NCBI GenBank assembly: GCA_024280945.1
Contig: JAMXLO010000085.1
Location: forward strand, 1-37,214
Source: Acetobacteraceae bacterium
Lineage (GTDB): Bacteria; Pseudomonadota; Alphaproteobacteria; Acetobacterales; Acetobacteraceae
Direction: 5' to 3'
DNA length: 37,214 nucleotides
The translations under genes were made by a program, and so were the position numbers. Below, in pieces: positions 1 through 8,181 of this stretch. The notes beneath the pieces are model-generated. The model searched no databases and was not told the DNA's origin. It saw only the letters and a program-made list of their open reading frames with translations. Position 1 is the stretch's first letter, and each line of letters starts with the position of its first letter.

Positions 1-193
1 CTTACGATGTAAACTTGCACGCTGTATGCCGCCGGGTACCGATGCGGTCGTTTTACCAACACGATGGCTGCGATCGATGCTTTGGGAGCCGCGTTCCGCG
101 ACCATTTCGTTGGGGCTTCGTTGTCGCGATCGGACGCAGATTGAACGATCTGGACGCTACAAGTGCGATGACATCAGACTCCGGTCCTTGCGA

Positions 194-1042
194 TCAGCTG
201 TTGCCTTCTTTCGTCGTCAGGGTGCGCAGCCCTGCTGGGGCTGGAGCCAACACGCCCTCGTCGGCGTTGGCCGAATAAACCACATACACCGGATATGAAA
301 ACCGCGGAGCATTCGACACGAGATGCAGCCGACCGGTCTCCACGTATTGGCGAACGGCTTCCATCCTGAAATAGCCGGAGCCACCCGCTGAAAGAACATA
401 GCTCAAAGCCAATGGGCCGAGATTTGCGGACAGTGCAGGCGTCACGTCCGGGAGACTCGCGTCATGACGAAGCGTGAAGTCGGGCCCCCAGTCGACATGG
501 ACATAATCGAGCTCATTGCCGCTCGCCGCGGGGTCTGTCGTCGCGAGAACAAGCTCCTCTTCCATGAGTAAGTCGATCTTGAGCCCTGGCCGATGCTGGG
601 GTGCATACATAATCGCAACCTCGACCAGGCCACCGGCGACCTGATTGATTAAATCTTGTGGCACATCGACATGGACACGAAGCGCAACGTCGCGAAGGAA
701 CTGCCGCATCCACAATACCCAGTTGAGCAGAAGCGGCTGCCAGAGGCTCACCTCGCTGCCAACCGTCAGCATGGCGCGATGGCCCGGCGGGACCGCCACC
801 TGATATCGGGTACGTTGCCATAATTGTACTAAGGCTGGAGCGTGGTGCAGAAACTGCTCCCCGGCCGGTGTCAACGACGCACCACTCTTGTTCCGCACGA
901 ACAGTGGGCGTCCGAGCTGCTGCTCGAGGAGCCGTATGCGCGCGCTCACGGTCGTCTGGGCGACATTGAGGCGCTCCGATGCCCGGATGAAGCTCCCTGT
1001 CGACACGATCTCCAGGAAGGTTCGGGCGAGTTCGATGTCCAT
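194..1042 (-). CDS. LysR-family transcriptional regulator
   Basis: A DNA-binding regulator of about 282 residues. The N-terminus carries a LysR winged helix-turn-helix at about residues 5-48 (FLEIVSTGSFIRASERLNV, then TTVSARIRLLEQQLGRPLF). The rest is the LysR effector-binding domain, which ends normally (PAGLRTLTT region). The start is placed at the ATG of MDIELART. An in-frame TTG 12 codons upstream (1078) lies inside the apparent -10 box and so cannot be translated from that promoter. It is transcribed divergently from the CBS-protein gene at 1255, the usual LysR arrangement, so the stress/redox genes to its right are candidate targets. No co-inducer can be inferred. Family assignment is secure; the regulon is inference. 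Confidence 0.92.
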   Translation of the reverse strand: MDIELARTFLEIVSTGSFIRASERLNVAQTTVSARIRLLEQQLGRPLFVRNKSGASLTPAGEQFLHHAPALVQLWQRTRYQVAVPPGHRAMLTVGSEVSLWQPLLLNWVLWMRQFLRDVALRVHVDVPQDLINQVAGGLVEVAIMYAPQHRPGLKIDLLMEEELVLATTDPAASGNELDYVHVDWGPDFTLRHDASLPDVTPALSANLGPLALSYVLSAGGSGYFRMEAVRQYVETGRLHLVSNAPRFSYPVYVVYSANADEGVLAPAPAGLRTLTTKEGNS

Positions 1043-1075
1043 ATGCGATCTAGCAGAAAATCTGCGCTCAAGTGA

Positions 1076-1098
1076 CAATTATATTCGTTTGCCAGATG
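1076..1098. repeat. 23-bp imperfect direct repeat, copy 1
   Basis: The block around TTATATTCGTTTGCCAGATG recurs in the same orientation at 6594-6616 with 2 mismatches in 23 positions. This copy overlaps the LysR -10 box. It may be a regulatory element shared by two regulator loci or a recombination scar around the 5.5-kb segment between the copies. Confidence 0.6.
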
Positions 1099-1107
1099 TG
1101 TCCACAA
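1078..1107 (-). promoter_or_regulatory. Sigma70-like promoter of the LysR gene
   Basis: Read on the reverse strand: a -35-like TTGTGG (1107-1102), an 18-base spacer, and a perfect TATAAT (1083-1078). The ATG at 1042 would follow a leader of about 30 bases. The -10 lies inside a 23-bp block that recurs at 6594-6616. LysR proteins usually bind their own divergent promoter, but no clear T-N11-A site was singled out. Confidence 0.5.
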
Positions 1108-1254
1108 ATCACACCTTGAGGTTCGGGAGCATCCGGGACCCGTCCAATGAGAGGGCGGCGGTCCGGTCCCCAAAAACCAGAGACTTTCTCGTTCGACCAT
1201 CCGTCGGATGCTTCGGTGGTGGCACCGGGCGAGCATCCAGTCAGGACAAGTGCA

Positions 1255-1698
1255 ATGCGTGTCGCGAGTATATTGTCTGTCGCCCGGGAACGCCTGGTCG
1301 CGATCCAGGTTGACACCTCGCTCACAGAAGCCGCGCAGCTGCTGTGCAGCAGGCATAGGGCGCTTCTGGTCGTTTGTGACAGCAAGGGAACAATGACGGG
1401 TGTCATTACAAAGACCGATATCGTGTGGCAAGTCTCCCGATGCCACGGAGTCCTCAGCGACGTCAGAGTTGCGGACGTAATGACTGCCGTTGTGACCTAC
1501 TGCAAGCAGGGAGACTCTCTGCACGATGTTCTGGCGCTCATGCATCTGCGGGACTTTGTCCATATCCCTATCATCGATGAGGAGTCCCGGCCGTGCGGAG
1601 TCGTAAATGCGCGCGATGCGCTGCAGGCGCTCCTGGGCGAGGTGGAGGACGAGGAGGCGCTTCTCCGCGCGTACGTCGCTGGTATCGGGTACAGGTAA
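1255..1698 (+). CDS. CBS-domain pair protein
   Basis: A 147-residue soluble protein made of two tandem CBS domains (about residues 3-60 and 70-130). Hallmarks are the VITKTDIVWQV and VVNARDALQALLG helices that close each repeat, and VADVMT opening the second. CBS pairs (Bateman modules) bind adenosyl nucleotides and regulate partner proteins. The start is the ATG of MRVASILS, after a weak AGGACA; the reading frame is open further upstream, but that part does not look like CBS sequence. It is the first gene of the rightward block opposite the LysR gene, and a second CBS pair occurs in the protease at 6962. Confidence 0.85.
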   Translation: MRVASILSVARERLVAIQVDTSLTEAAQLLCSRHRALLVVCDSKGTMTGVITKTDIVWQVSRCHGVLSDVRVADVMTAVVTYCKQGDSLHDVLALMHLRDFVHIPIIDEESRPCGVVNARDALQALLGEVEDEEALLRAYVAGIGYR

Positions 1699-1769
1699 GC
1701 AGGCGAGGAGCGAGCGGATCATGAACTATTTGGTCGAGACGAGCGCTGCAGGCCAAAACGTGGAGCTCC

Positions 1770-2264
1770 GTGCATCACGGGAGAGAGAGGATCTCCGGCT
1801 TGCCTTTCGCCATCCGGGAAGCGGTTGGTATATTCCATCGCAGCGAGAACCTGCAGGGTGCAATCGACGAGTTGCTCGGTTCAGGCTTTTACCGTGCCGA
1901 GCTCAGCCTACTCGCCAGCGAGAGCACCGTGCAGGAAAAGCGTGGTCACCGCTACGAGAAAGCCGATGTGCTGGCGGACGATCCCACCGTCCCGCGGTCG
2001 GCTTACGTCTCAACGGAGGCCATCGGTGGCGCCGAGGGTGGGTTGATCGGCGGACTGGTGTATTTGGGAGCTGTCGTAGCGGCTGGAGCCGTGGTGGCCT
2101 CCGGAGGTACGCTCACGGCAGTTGTCGCGTCGGCAGGACTGGCGGGAGGAACCGGTGGCCTCATTGGCTCGGTTCTGGCCAAATGGCTTGGGGATCGCCA
2201 TGCGCATTATCTGCGCGAGCAGATCAACCATGGTGATCAATTATGGCGGCGGCGCTCCATATGA
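1770..2264 (+). CDS. Small membrane protein with Gly/Ala-rich hairpin, probably C-terminally shortened
   Basis: 164 residues. A soluble N-terminal part (REAVGIFHRSENLQGAIDEL, then LSLLASES) resembles the ferredoxin-like fold of general-stress-type membrane proteins. Two Gly/Ala-rich segments follow at about residues 86-135 (GGLIGGLVYLGAVVAAGAVV and GLAGGTGGLIGSVLAKWL). Proteins of this type, from memory, continue for some 30 residues after a YL.EQ..HGG motif; here the frame ends early with WRRRSI, so the C-terminus looks lost. The start chosen is GTG 1770 after GGAG. An alternative ATG at 1722 in another frame has a good GGCGAGGAG site and would need a frameshift near 1805. Its TGA touches the ribosome-binding site of the next gene. 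Confidence 0.6.
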   Translation: MHHGRERISGLPFAIREAVGIFHRSENLQGAIDELLGSGFYRAELSLLASESTVQEKRGHRYEKADVLADDPTVPRSAYVSTEAIGGAEGGLIGGLVYLGAVVAAGAVVASGGTLTAVVASAGLAGGTGGLIGSVLAKWLGDRHAHYLREQINHGDQLWRRRSI

Positions 2265-2274
2265 GGAGGATCGC

Positions 2275-3801
2275 ATGAGCGAAAAATCATCGGCCGACGG
2301 TCCGGACTTCCGACAAGGAGTACTGCTGGACAAGTTGGTCGAGGGCCAGATGCTGCGCGGGCATGTTGCGGGCGAGCCTGCGCTGCTCGTTCGCCGGGCT
2401 GAAGGGCTATTCGCGGTCGGCGCGACGTGCACTCACTACGGCGGGCCGCTGGCCGAGGGTCTCCTGGTCGGGGATACCGTGCGCTGTCCCTGGCATCACG
2501 CGTGCTTCAGCCTGCGCACGGGCGCGGCCTTGCGACCGCCGGCGCTGAACGGTTTGCCTCGATGGCGGGTCGAGCAGCGTGAAGGCATGGCGTTCGTATA
2601 CGACCCGCTACCAGCCGCGGTCCCGGCGACACTGCCCGCTGCCCATCTGCCGGCTTCTATCGTCATCATCGGCGGAGGCGCTTCGGGAAATACCGCCGCA
2701 GAAACCTTGCGGCAGGAAGGGTATGCGGGTGCCATCACACTCCTAAGCGCCGACTCATCATTGCCATGCGATCGGCCCAATCTGTCAAAAGATTATCTCG
2801 CCGGGACAGCGCAGGCCGACTGGATACCGTTGCGGCCACCGGAATTCTATTCACAACATGCTATCGATGTCAGGCTTGGAACGCGTGTCACGGCCATCGA
2901 GCCAGCCGCGCAGACGATCGTGCTGTCTGATGGGACCCGGCTTTCTTACGGCGCGCTGCTGCTGGCCACAGGCGCCGAACCTATCAGGCTGAATATTCCG
3001 GGCGCCTCTCTGCCGCATGTGCACGTGCTCCGCACACTCGCCGACAGCGATGTACTGATCGCGAGCGCCGAAGCGGGCAGACGATGCGTGGTAGTCGGCG
3101 CGAGTTTCATCGGCCTGGAAGTGGCGGCCGCACTCCGTAATCGGGGCTTGGAAGTGGACGTCGTTGCACCTGAGGAGCGCCCGATGGAGCGGGTTATGGG
3201 TGCAGCGATCGGCGAGATGGTGCGCACGATCCATGAACAGCACGGTGTGAGATTTCATCTCGGCGCGACCGTCGCCGCGATCGCGGAGCGCTCGGTGACG
3301 CTTTCCACCGGCCAGCAGCTGGACGCGGATCTGGTCGTGGTCGGCATCGGCGTCCGTGCCGCAACCGGCCTTGCAGAGGCGGCGGGACTCAGAATCGATC
3401 GTGGAATCGTGGTGAACGAATTCCTGCAGACAAGCGCGCCGAATATCTATGCCGCCGGCGATATTGCCCGCTGGCCTGACCGGCTGACCGGGCAGCACAT
3501 CCGCGTCGAACACTGGGTTGTCGCCGAGCGTCAAGGTCAGATCGCCGCGCACAACATGCTCGGCAGATTACGGCGGTTCGATGCAATACCCTTTTTCTGG
3601 AGCCAGCACTACGACACAACCATTGCCTACGTCGGCCATGCCGAGCGGTGGGACCGGCTTGAGATTGACGGCGATCCTGCCGCGCATGACTGCGCGGTCA
3701 GCTTTTGGCACGACGGCCGAAAACTCGCCGTCGCCACCGTGGGCCGTGATTTGGACAGCCTGAGGGCTGAGCTGGAATTCGAACAGAAGCTGGGGAGGTG
3801 A
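2275..3801 (+). CDS. Rieske-type FAD/NAD(P)-dependent oxidoreductase
   Basis: 508 residues. An N-terminal Rieske [2Fe-2S] domain has ligands C52-x-H54 and C71-x2-H74 (CTHYGG, CPWHHACF). It is fused to a two-nucleotide-binding flavoprotein reductase: FAD motif IIGGGASG at 131-138, NAD(P) motif VVVGASFIG at 272-280, and C-terminal FAD motif AAGDIARWP at about 393-401. This is the AIFM3/ferredoxin-reductase-like architecture; it should pass electrons from NAD(P)H through FAD, with the Rieske centre as acceptor or donor. The start at 2275 is fixed by GAGGAGGA at 2263-2270. The frame is open 51 codons upstream, but that stretch overlaps the previous gene. No dioxygenase or cytochrome partner lies nearby, so the electron partner is unknown. 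It runs directly into the DUF488 gene. Confidence 0.92.
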   Translation: MSEKSSADGPDFRQGVLLDKLVEGQMLRGHVAGEPALLVRRAEGLFAVGATCTHYGGPLAEGLLVGDTVRCPWHHACFSLRTGAALRPPALNGLPRWRVEQREGMAFVYDPLPAAVPATLPAAHLPASIVIIGGGASGNTAAETLRQEGYAGAITLLSADSSLPCDRPNLSKDYLAGTAQADWIPLRPPEFYSQHAIDVRLGTRVTAIEPAAQTIVLSDGTRLSYGALLLATGAEPIRLNIPGASLPHVHVLRTLADSDVLIASAEAGRRCVVVGASFIGLEVAAALRNRGLEVDVVAPEERPMERVMGAAIGEMVRTIHEQHGVRFHLGATVAAIAERSVTLSTGQQLDADLVVVGIGVRAATGLAEAAGLRIDRGIVVNEFLQTSAPNIYAAGDIARWPDRLTGQHIRVEHWVVAERQGQIAAHNMLGRLRRFDAIPFFWSQHYDTTIAYVGHAERWDRLEIDGDPAAHDCAVSFWHDGRKLAVATVGRDLDSLRAELEFEQKLGR

Positions 3802-3803
3802 CG

Positions 3804-4250
3804 ATGATACAAGAGCTACCTGCGCGCCGTGTACAGCTGAAACGGGTCTATGAGCCGGCGGCACCCGAAGATGGCATGCGGGTGCTGGTCGATCGACTGT
3901 GGCCGCGCGGGTTGCGTAAGGCGGATGCGGCGATCGATCGCTGGATGAAAGATATCGCCCCCAGCACCGAATTGAGGCAATGGTTCGGCCATGACCTTGA
4001 GCGTTGGCCGGAGTTCCGCCGCCGCTATACCACGGAGCTGCAGCAACAAGCGGCGGCAGTCGACGAACTGCGGGAGCTGGCCAGAGGAGGCCGGGTTACA
4101 CTGGTCTTCGCGGCGCACGATGAAGCGCACAACGATGCAGTCGTGCTGCGCGATGCACTTCTGCAGCCAAAGAATAATAACGGCTCAGCTCAAGCCGACG
4201 CGAGAGGAACAACACATGTCCGACAGAATGTATCCGTCCACCACCCGTGA
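3804..4250 (+). CDS. DUF488 family protein
   Basis: 148 residues of the small DUF488 (YeaO-like) family. Conserved features are the VQLKRVYEP start, DGMRVLVDRLWPRGLRK, the IAPSTELRQWFGHD segment and LVFAAHDEAHNDAVVL. The molecular function of the family is not established. ATG 3804 follows GGGGAGG; a GTG two codons upstream overlaps the Rieske gene stop (3799-3801), so the two genes are translationally close. The last 25 or so residues (after LLQPKNNN) exceed the usual family end and overlap the next gene by 35 bases. Co-occurrence with the CMD-family gene suggests a small redox/stress operon. Confidence 0.85.
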   Translation: MIQELPARRVQLKRVYEPAAPEDGMRVLVDRLWPRGLRKADAAIDRWMKDIAPSTELRQWFGHDLERWPEFRRRYTTELQQQAAAVDELRELARGGRVTLVFAAHDEAHNDAVVLRDALLQPKNNNGSAQADARGTTHVRQNVSVHHP

Positions 4251-4557
4251 GCTGGCGCGGCAGCGCCGCGACCTTGCGCCTGCGGCTCAAGCGGCGTTCG
4301 ACGCCTTTGGCAAGGCAGTGTTTGCCGACGGCGCCCTGCCTGCCAAGGTAAAGCAGATCATTGCCGTCGCCGTAGCTCACGTGACCCAGTGTCCTTATTG
4401 CATCAAGGGACATACCAAGGCGGCGCAGCGTGCCGGCGCGACACCGCAGGAGTTGATGGAGGCGGTCTGGGTGGCGGCGGAAATCCGAGCCGGCGGTGCT
4501 TACGCACACTCAGTGTTGATGCTGGATACACTGAACGCTGAACCGGGCGGTCATTAG
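4216..4557 (+). CDS. Carboxymuconolactone decarboxylase family protein (AhpD-like CxxC)
   Basis: 113 residues, all-helical CMD fold. The HVTQCPYCIKGH motif (C59, C62, H66) is the AhpD-type redox-active CxxC with its downstream histidine. AhpD-like members act as thiol reductants or peroxidases rather than decarboxylases; the actual partner here is unknown. The start is ATG 4216 after GAGAGGA, inside the 3' end of the DUF488 gene, so the pair is co-transcribed and probably coupled. With the Rieske-FAD protein this forms a compact redox cluster (2275-4557). Confidence 0.9.
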   Translation: MSDRMYPSTTRELARQRRDLAPAAQAAFDAFGKAVFADGALPAKVKQIIAVAVAHVTQCPYCIKGHTKAAQRAGATPQELMEAVWVAAEIRAGGAYAHSVLMLDTLNAEPGGH

Positions 4558-4715
4558 CTAAGGCTCATTGCGCAAACCTGATCTGGAACAATCTCGCTTT
4601 CTGGTCAGAGGTCACCGTCGCTCTGCACCTTCCCGTGCCCACGCTACGACGGCCAACGCCTACGCCGTGCCTGTTGGCCGCGCGTCGAAGTCGCGCGCGA
4701 GGCCTATGCGGCTGG

Positions 4716-5051
4716 TCAGCGCCAGATACAGGCAGGAGGGTCGCTGGCAGGAAACGATTGCTCAGAGGCTATATCGGCTGGGTTATCAGGTGCTGCCATC
4801 GTGGTCGAGATCGCGATACGCTTATGCGCTCGCCGTCCGACCTCCGCGATGAGTGCCGAATGCGCTGGGCGTTCAGGCACGTTCGTGCCGGCAGTGCCCA
4901 TGACACAAGTGCGGAACGTTGCGTCGACCGCCTCGGTCGCCAGTTCCTCGATTGACGCCAATTGCCGTCGTGACCGGAGTTCGATGGTCAGCATTACCGC
5001 TGCCTCGATAGCCTCATTGGTTAGGGGATCGTCTTCATAGTCACGTGACAT
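4716..5051 (-). CDS. Conserved small protein with SFPASDPPA tail
   Basis: 111 residues, reverse strand. An N-terminal helical part (DPLTNEAIEAAVMLTIEL) is followed by RPAHSALIAEVGRRAHKRIA and a C-terminal EQSFPASDPPA motif. That tail recurs in many small alphaproteobacterial proteins of unknown role and strongly supports real coding on this strand. A GGAG lies about 11 bases before the ATG. It is convergent with the CMD gene and divergent from the MFS gene. No function is assigned. Confidence 0.65.
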   Translation of the reverse strand: MSRDYEDDPLTNEAIEAAVMLTIELRSRRQLASIEELATEAVDATFRTCVMGTAGTNVPERPAHSALIAEVGRRAHKRIAISTTMAAPDNPADIASEQSFPASDPPACIWR

Positions 5052-5252
5052 AACCGCATCTCCAAGGCCACGCGGCGCCTTCAGGAAGAGTTAGCTTCAC
5101 ATGGGAAGACTTCCCGTGGTCGCCAGGGTTGATGGCAGACGCCAGCTGGTTGGTTTCTAAATACCAATAAATTGAGCGAGAGCACGAACCGGAGTGTTGC
5201 CGCTGCGACGTGCTTCGTAATTTGGCTCTTTCGTCCGCCGACAAGGAAGTTC

Positions 5253-6491
5253 GTGAACGTCTCCATCCAGCATTCACCATCGGAGGCCTGCCTGCCTGAC
5301 TCACGGCGTGCCTGGGTCATGGTACTGGTCGCATTCATCGTGGGTTTTGTGGTCTTCGGGACCATGTATAGCTTCGGCGCCTTCTTCGCGCCGATGGCCG
5401 GGGAATTCCGAGCGAGCCGGGCCGCCACATCCGCCTTCTTCTCCATCACGGGCCTGATCTTCTACCTGGCCGGCTCCGTTGCCGGTCACTTTGGCGACCG
5501 GTTGGGACCAGCTGTCATGACCGCACTGGGCGCTGCGGTGATGGGAGGCGGCCTCGTGCTTACCGGCTTCATCGGGCGGATGTGGGAAGGCTACCTGACT
5601 TATGGCATCGGCGTCGGCGTTGGCGCGGCCTGTGCTTACATGCCGACGCTCGCCATCCTAGGCGGATGGTTCACTCGGCAGCGCAACGCGGCGCTTGGCA
5701 CGGCCGCCGCCGGCACCGGATGCGGCATGCTGGTCGTTCCGCCGCTCTCTGCCGCGCTCATCGAGCAGTTTGGCTGGCGCGTCACCAGCATGATCGTGGG
5801 AGTGGGCTGTGCCGTGCTGCTCGCCCTGGCCGCAGTGCTAGTAAGGCCGCCGCCGCTTCCTGCCATGGGCGTGCATCGTCCCCTCGGCCGGATCGTGCGC
5901 TCGTTCGAGTTCCTGATGCTGTATGCATCCTGGGTGCTGGCAACGATCGCGCTGTTCGTGCCGTTCGTGTTCCTGCCAGCCTATGTTGCGATCCATAGCG
6001 GAAGCCAGGTGGCGGGGGCAGCACTGTTGTCGCTATTGGGCGGGGTGAGCATCCTTGGCCGGCTCGGCATCGGCGTGTTCGCAGACAGGATCGGCACGGC
6101 GCGGTTGTTCAAGGGCTCGGTCTTCCTTATGGCGGCGAGCTATTTTCTTTGGATCATTGCGCCTTCCTATATCTGGCTTGTCGGGTTCGCGGTCACCCTC
6201 GGACTTGGCTACGGCCTCCGCATCGCGCTGATGCCAGCGGTGCTGATCGAATTGTTCGGCGTGCAAAACCTGGGCGCGATCCTTGGCATCTTCTTCACTG
6301 CCTCTGGCATCTCTGCGGTCTTGGGGCCACTGTTGGCCGGGTTCATCGTCGATGCGACCGGTAGCTATCAATGGGGGATAGCCTTCGCGCTCGCGGCGGG
6401 AACGCTTGGCTTCGCGGCCGTCGCGCCGCTCGGAATTTCGCCCTATGAGGGCAAAGGCACCCCACCACCTTCTCCTGAAATCAGTCGTTGA
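5253..6491 (+). CDS. MFS transporter (oxalate/formate or monocarboxylate type)
   Basis: A 412-residue inner-membrane carrier with about twelve predicted membrane segments. MFS loop motif A is visible after TM2 (GHFGDRLGP) and, in the second half, as GVFADRIGTARLF. FGTMYSFGAFFAPM and the ILGGWFTRQRNAALG loop fit the oxalate:formate antiporter/MCT branch, which moves carboxylates; the substrate here is unknown. The start is GTG 5253 after AAGGAAG (5243-5249). A TTG start at 5172 would add an unlikely leader; ATG 5319 is a shorter alternative. It stands alone, with no neighbouring catabolic gene. Confidence 0.88.
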   Translation: MNVSIQHSPSEACLPDSRRAWVMVLVAFIVGFVVFGTMYSFGAFFAPMAGEFRASRAATSAFFSITGLIFYLAGSVAGHFGDRLGPAVMTALGAAVMGGGLVLTGFIGRMWEGYLTYGIGVGVGAACAYMPTLAILGGWFTRQRNAALGTAAAGTGCGMLVVPPLSAALIEQFGWRVTSMIVGVGCAVLLALAAVLVRPPPLPAMGVHRPLGRIVRSFEFLMLYASWVLATIALFVPFVFLPAYVAIHSGSQVAGAALLSLLGGVSILGRLGIGVFADRIGTARLFKGSVFLMAASYFLWIIAPSYIWLVGFAVTLGLGYGLRIALMPAVLIELFGVQNLGAILGIFFTASGISAVLGPLLAGFIVDATGSYQWGIAFALAAGTLGFAAVAPLGISPYEGKGTPPPSPEISR

Positions 6492-6577
6492 CCGCTGGTC
6501 TACAGAAGCTCGGTTGTATAGGCGGCTCAAGCTCACCTCTGCGCTTGTCTGAAGCTGCTCTGATACTTGACGATCGC

Positions 6578-6890
6578 TTATTCTTGTGGACGGCAGTTAT
6601 ATTCGTTTGTCAGATGCTGGCGGGTGCACATTTGTAGAACGAGCCCAACGTCAGGAAGCTCGGACTCATCTCGGGCTCGTCGAGCGTCACTCGCAAACCT
6701 GCAATCATTGCGCGGCGCCAGAGAGTAGCTAGGCAATGCCTCCCCGATTCCCAGCGTCAACTTGCCGCGTACCGATACGGCCAAAACTCGCTTGAGCGCC
6801 TCGTCAGTAATGGTGATCGGGAGCTTCGCCAGCCCGACCACGCCGGCAGCCGACAGATCGGAAACCCATAATGCCGGTAACTGTTGCAGC
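6578..6890 (-). pseudogene. Possible LysR C-terminal remnant
   Basis: An open reverse-strand stretch reads LPALWVSDLSAAGVVGLAKL and ITITDEALKR, which resembles the end of a LysR effector domain (ligand pocket, then LLP-type strand). It has no start, no helix-turn-helix and no clean family end. It overlaps the upstream region of the protease gene. This is a weak call based only on pattern; it could equally be fortuitous. Confidence 0.25.
6594..6616. repeat. 23-bp imperfect direct repeat, copy 2
   Basis: Second copy of the block at 1076-1098, same orientation, 21 of 23 bases identical. On the reverse strand the -10-like hexamer is TATAAC rather than TATAAT. No intact gene starts downstream of it on that strand. 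Confidence 0.6.
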
Positions 6891-6961
6891 AGGACTGGCC
6901 GATGTGGCTCGTGCGGGTCGAGGCCACTATGACAGACCCAAGTGGGACGCGGAGGAGAGCT

Positions 6962-8083
6962 ATGGGATGGTCTATTCCGATTGCCGTGATTGCAGGCACG
7001 ACGATCCGGATCCACGTGACATTCTTGTTGCTGCTATTGTGGATAGCAATTGCGCATTATGTGCAGGGCGGAGCGCAGGCAGCAGCGCAGGGCGTGGCAT
7101 TTGTCGTTCTGGTTTTCATCTGCGTCGTGTTGCACGAGTTCGGTCATGTGTACGCTGCCAAACGTTTTGGTGTGGACACCCCCGACATAACCCTGCTGCC
7201 AATCGGTGGCGTGGCGCGTCTGATGCGGATCCCGGAACACCCGTCGCAGGAGCTGGTCATCGCTGTGGCCGGCCCTCTGGTGAACCTCGTTCTTGCCGGC
7301 GTGCTGTATCTGATGCTCGGTCGATTTCAGCCGCTGGCCGGCACCGAGGTACAGAATCCTGGCATCGACATGCTGACGCGGCTTGCGGCGGTGAACCTGT
7401 TCCTGGTGTTGTTCAACGCGATTCCAGCGTTCCCGATGGACGGCGGTCGCGTTCTGCGGGCATTGCTAGCCTACCGCATGGGGTTTGCCCGCGCCACACA
7501 GGTGGCTGCGTCGATCGGGCAGGGTCTGGCGTTCGTGTTCGGACTGTTTGGACTGTTTGGCAACCCGCTGCTGCTGTTCATCGGCCTGTTCGTCTATCTC
7601 GGCGCTGCTGCCGAGGCACATGCCGTGCAAATGCGTCAGGTGGCGCGCGGGATGCTCGCCGCCGATGCAATGATCACAGACTTTGAAAGCCTGTCGCCGA
7701 CCAGCAGCATCAACGATGCGGTGCAAGCGTTGATCCGAACGACGCAGCACGAATTTCCGGTGGTAGACGGCAGCGGCCGGCTGCGTGGCATGCTGACACG
7801 CGATGCCATGATCCGCGCGTTGCAGCAGCAAGGGCGCGACGCATCAGTCCTGGACGCCATGACGCGCGACATTCCCGTGGTGCAGCTTCGCCAGAGCCTC
7901 GAGGAGGTGCTGCGCCTGCTGCAGGAGCGCAGCGCACCGGGGGTCGGCGTAATGGGGGCGGACGAGCGTCTGGCAGGCTACATCACCGCAGAGAACATTG
8001 GCGAGATCGTGATGGTGCAAGTGGCGCAGCCACCGGCTCGCGGAAGTATGCCGCCACGCTCGGCGGTCAACCCGTGGGCGTAA
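6962..8083 (+). CDS. Site-2 protease family (M50) metalloprotease with C-terminal CBS pair
   Basis: 373 residues. The integral-membrane peptidase part has the zinc-binding HEFGH motif (H58, E59, H62) in TM2 and the third-ligand motif FPMDGGR (D160). About six hydrophobic segments span residues 5-210. The C-terminal 140 residues form two CBS domains (ending GMLTRDAMIRAL and AGYITAENIGEIV), as in the SpoIVFB-like CBS-containing subgroup. Such enzymes cleave membrane-embedded substrates, often anti-sigma factors, and the CBS part may sense adenylates; the substrate is unknown. Start ATG 6962 follows GGAGGAG (6951-6957). Upstream open codons lack a ribosome-binding site and family similarity. Confidence 0.93.
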   Translation: MGWSIPIAVIAGTTIRIHVTFLLLLLWIAIAHYVQGGAQAAAQGVAFVVLVFICVVLHEFGHVYAAKRFGVDTPDITLLPIGGVARLMRIPEHPSQELVIAVAGPLVNLVLAGVLYLMLGRFQPLAGTEVQNPGIDMLTRLAAVNLFLVLFNAIPAFPMDGGRVLRALLAYRMGFARATQVAASIGQGLAFVFGLFGLFGNPLLLFIGLFVYLGAAAEAHAVQMRQVARGMLAADAMITDFESLSPTSSINDAVQALIRTTQHEFPVVDGSGRLRGMLTRDAMIRALQQQGRDASVLDAMTRDIPVVQLRQSLEEVLRLLQERSAPGVGVMGADERLAGYITAENIGEIVMVQVAQPPARGSMPPRSAVNPWA

Positions 8084-8181
8084 GTCGGTTAAGGCCACGG
8101 CCGACAAGGTGCTCGAGCGGCTCAAGGGACTGGCGGAGTGGTCCTCAGATGGCCCGGCGGGTTGCGGGATCCGTCTTTGTA

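Noticed and set aside
1-193. Forward frame reading NTMAAIDALGAAFRDHFVGAS to TGA 142, which looks like a protein C-terminus
   Set aside because: A TAA lies in frame at 10-12, there is no start site, and no family is recognised; too short to support.
1607-2236. 209-codon forward frame starting near ATG 1722 with a good ribosome-binding site
   Set aside because: Beyond about 1805 the translation is Arg/Gly-rich and lacks the membrane segments found in the overlapping frame at 1770.
4568-4955. Forward ORFs of 94 and 106 codons
   Set aside because: Arg/Pro-rich translations with no domain; they overlap the better-supported reverse gene with the SFPASDPPA motif.
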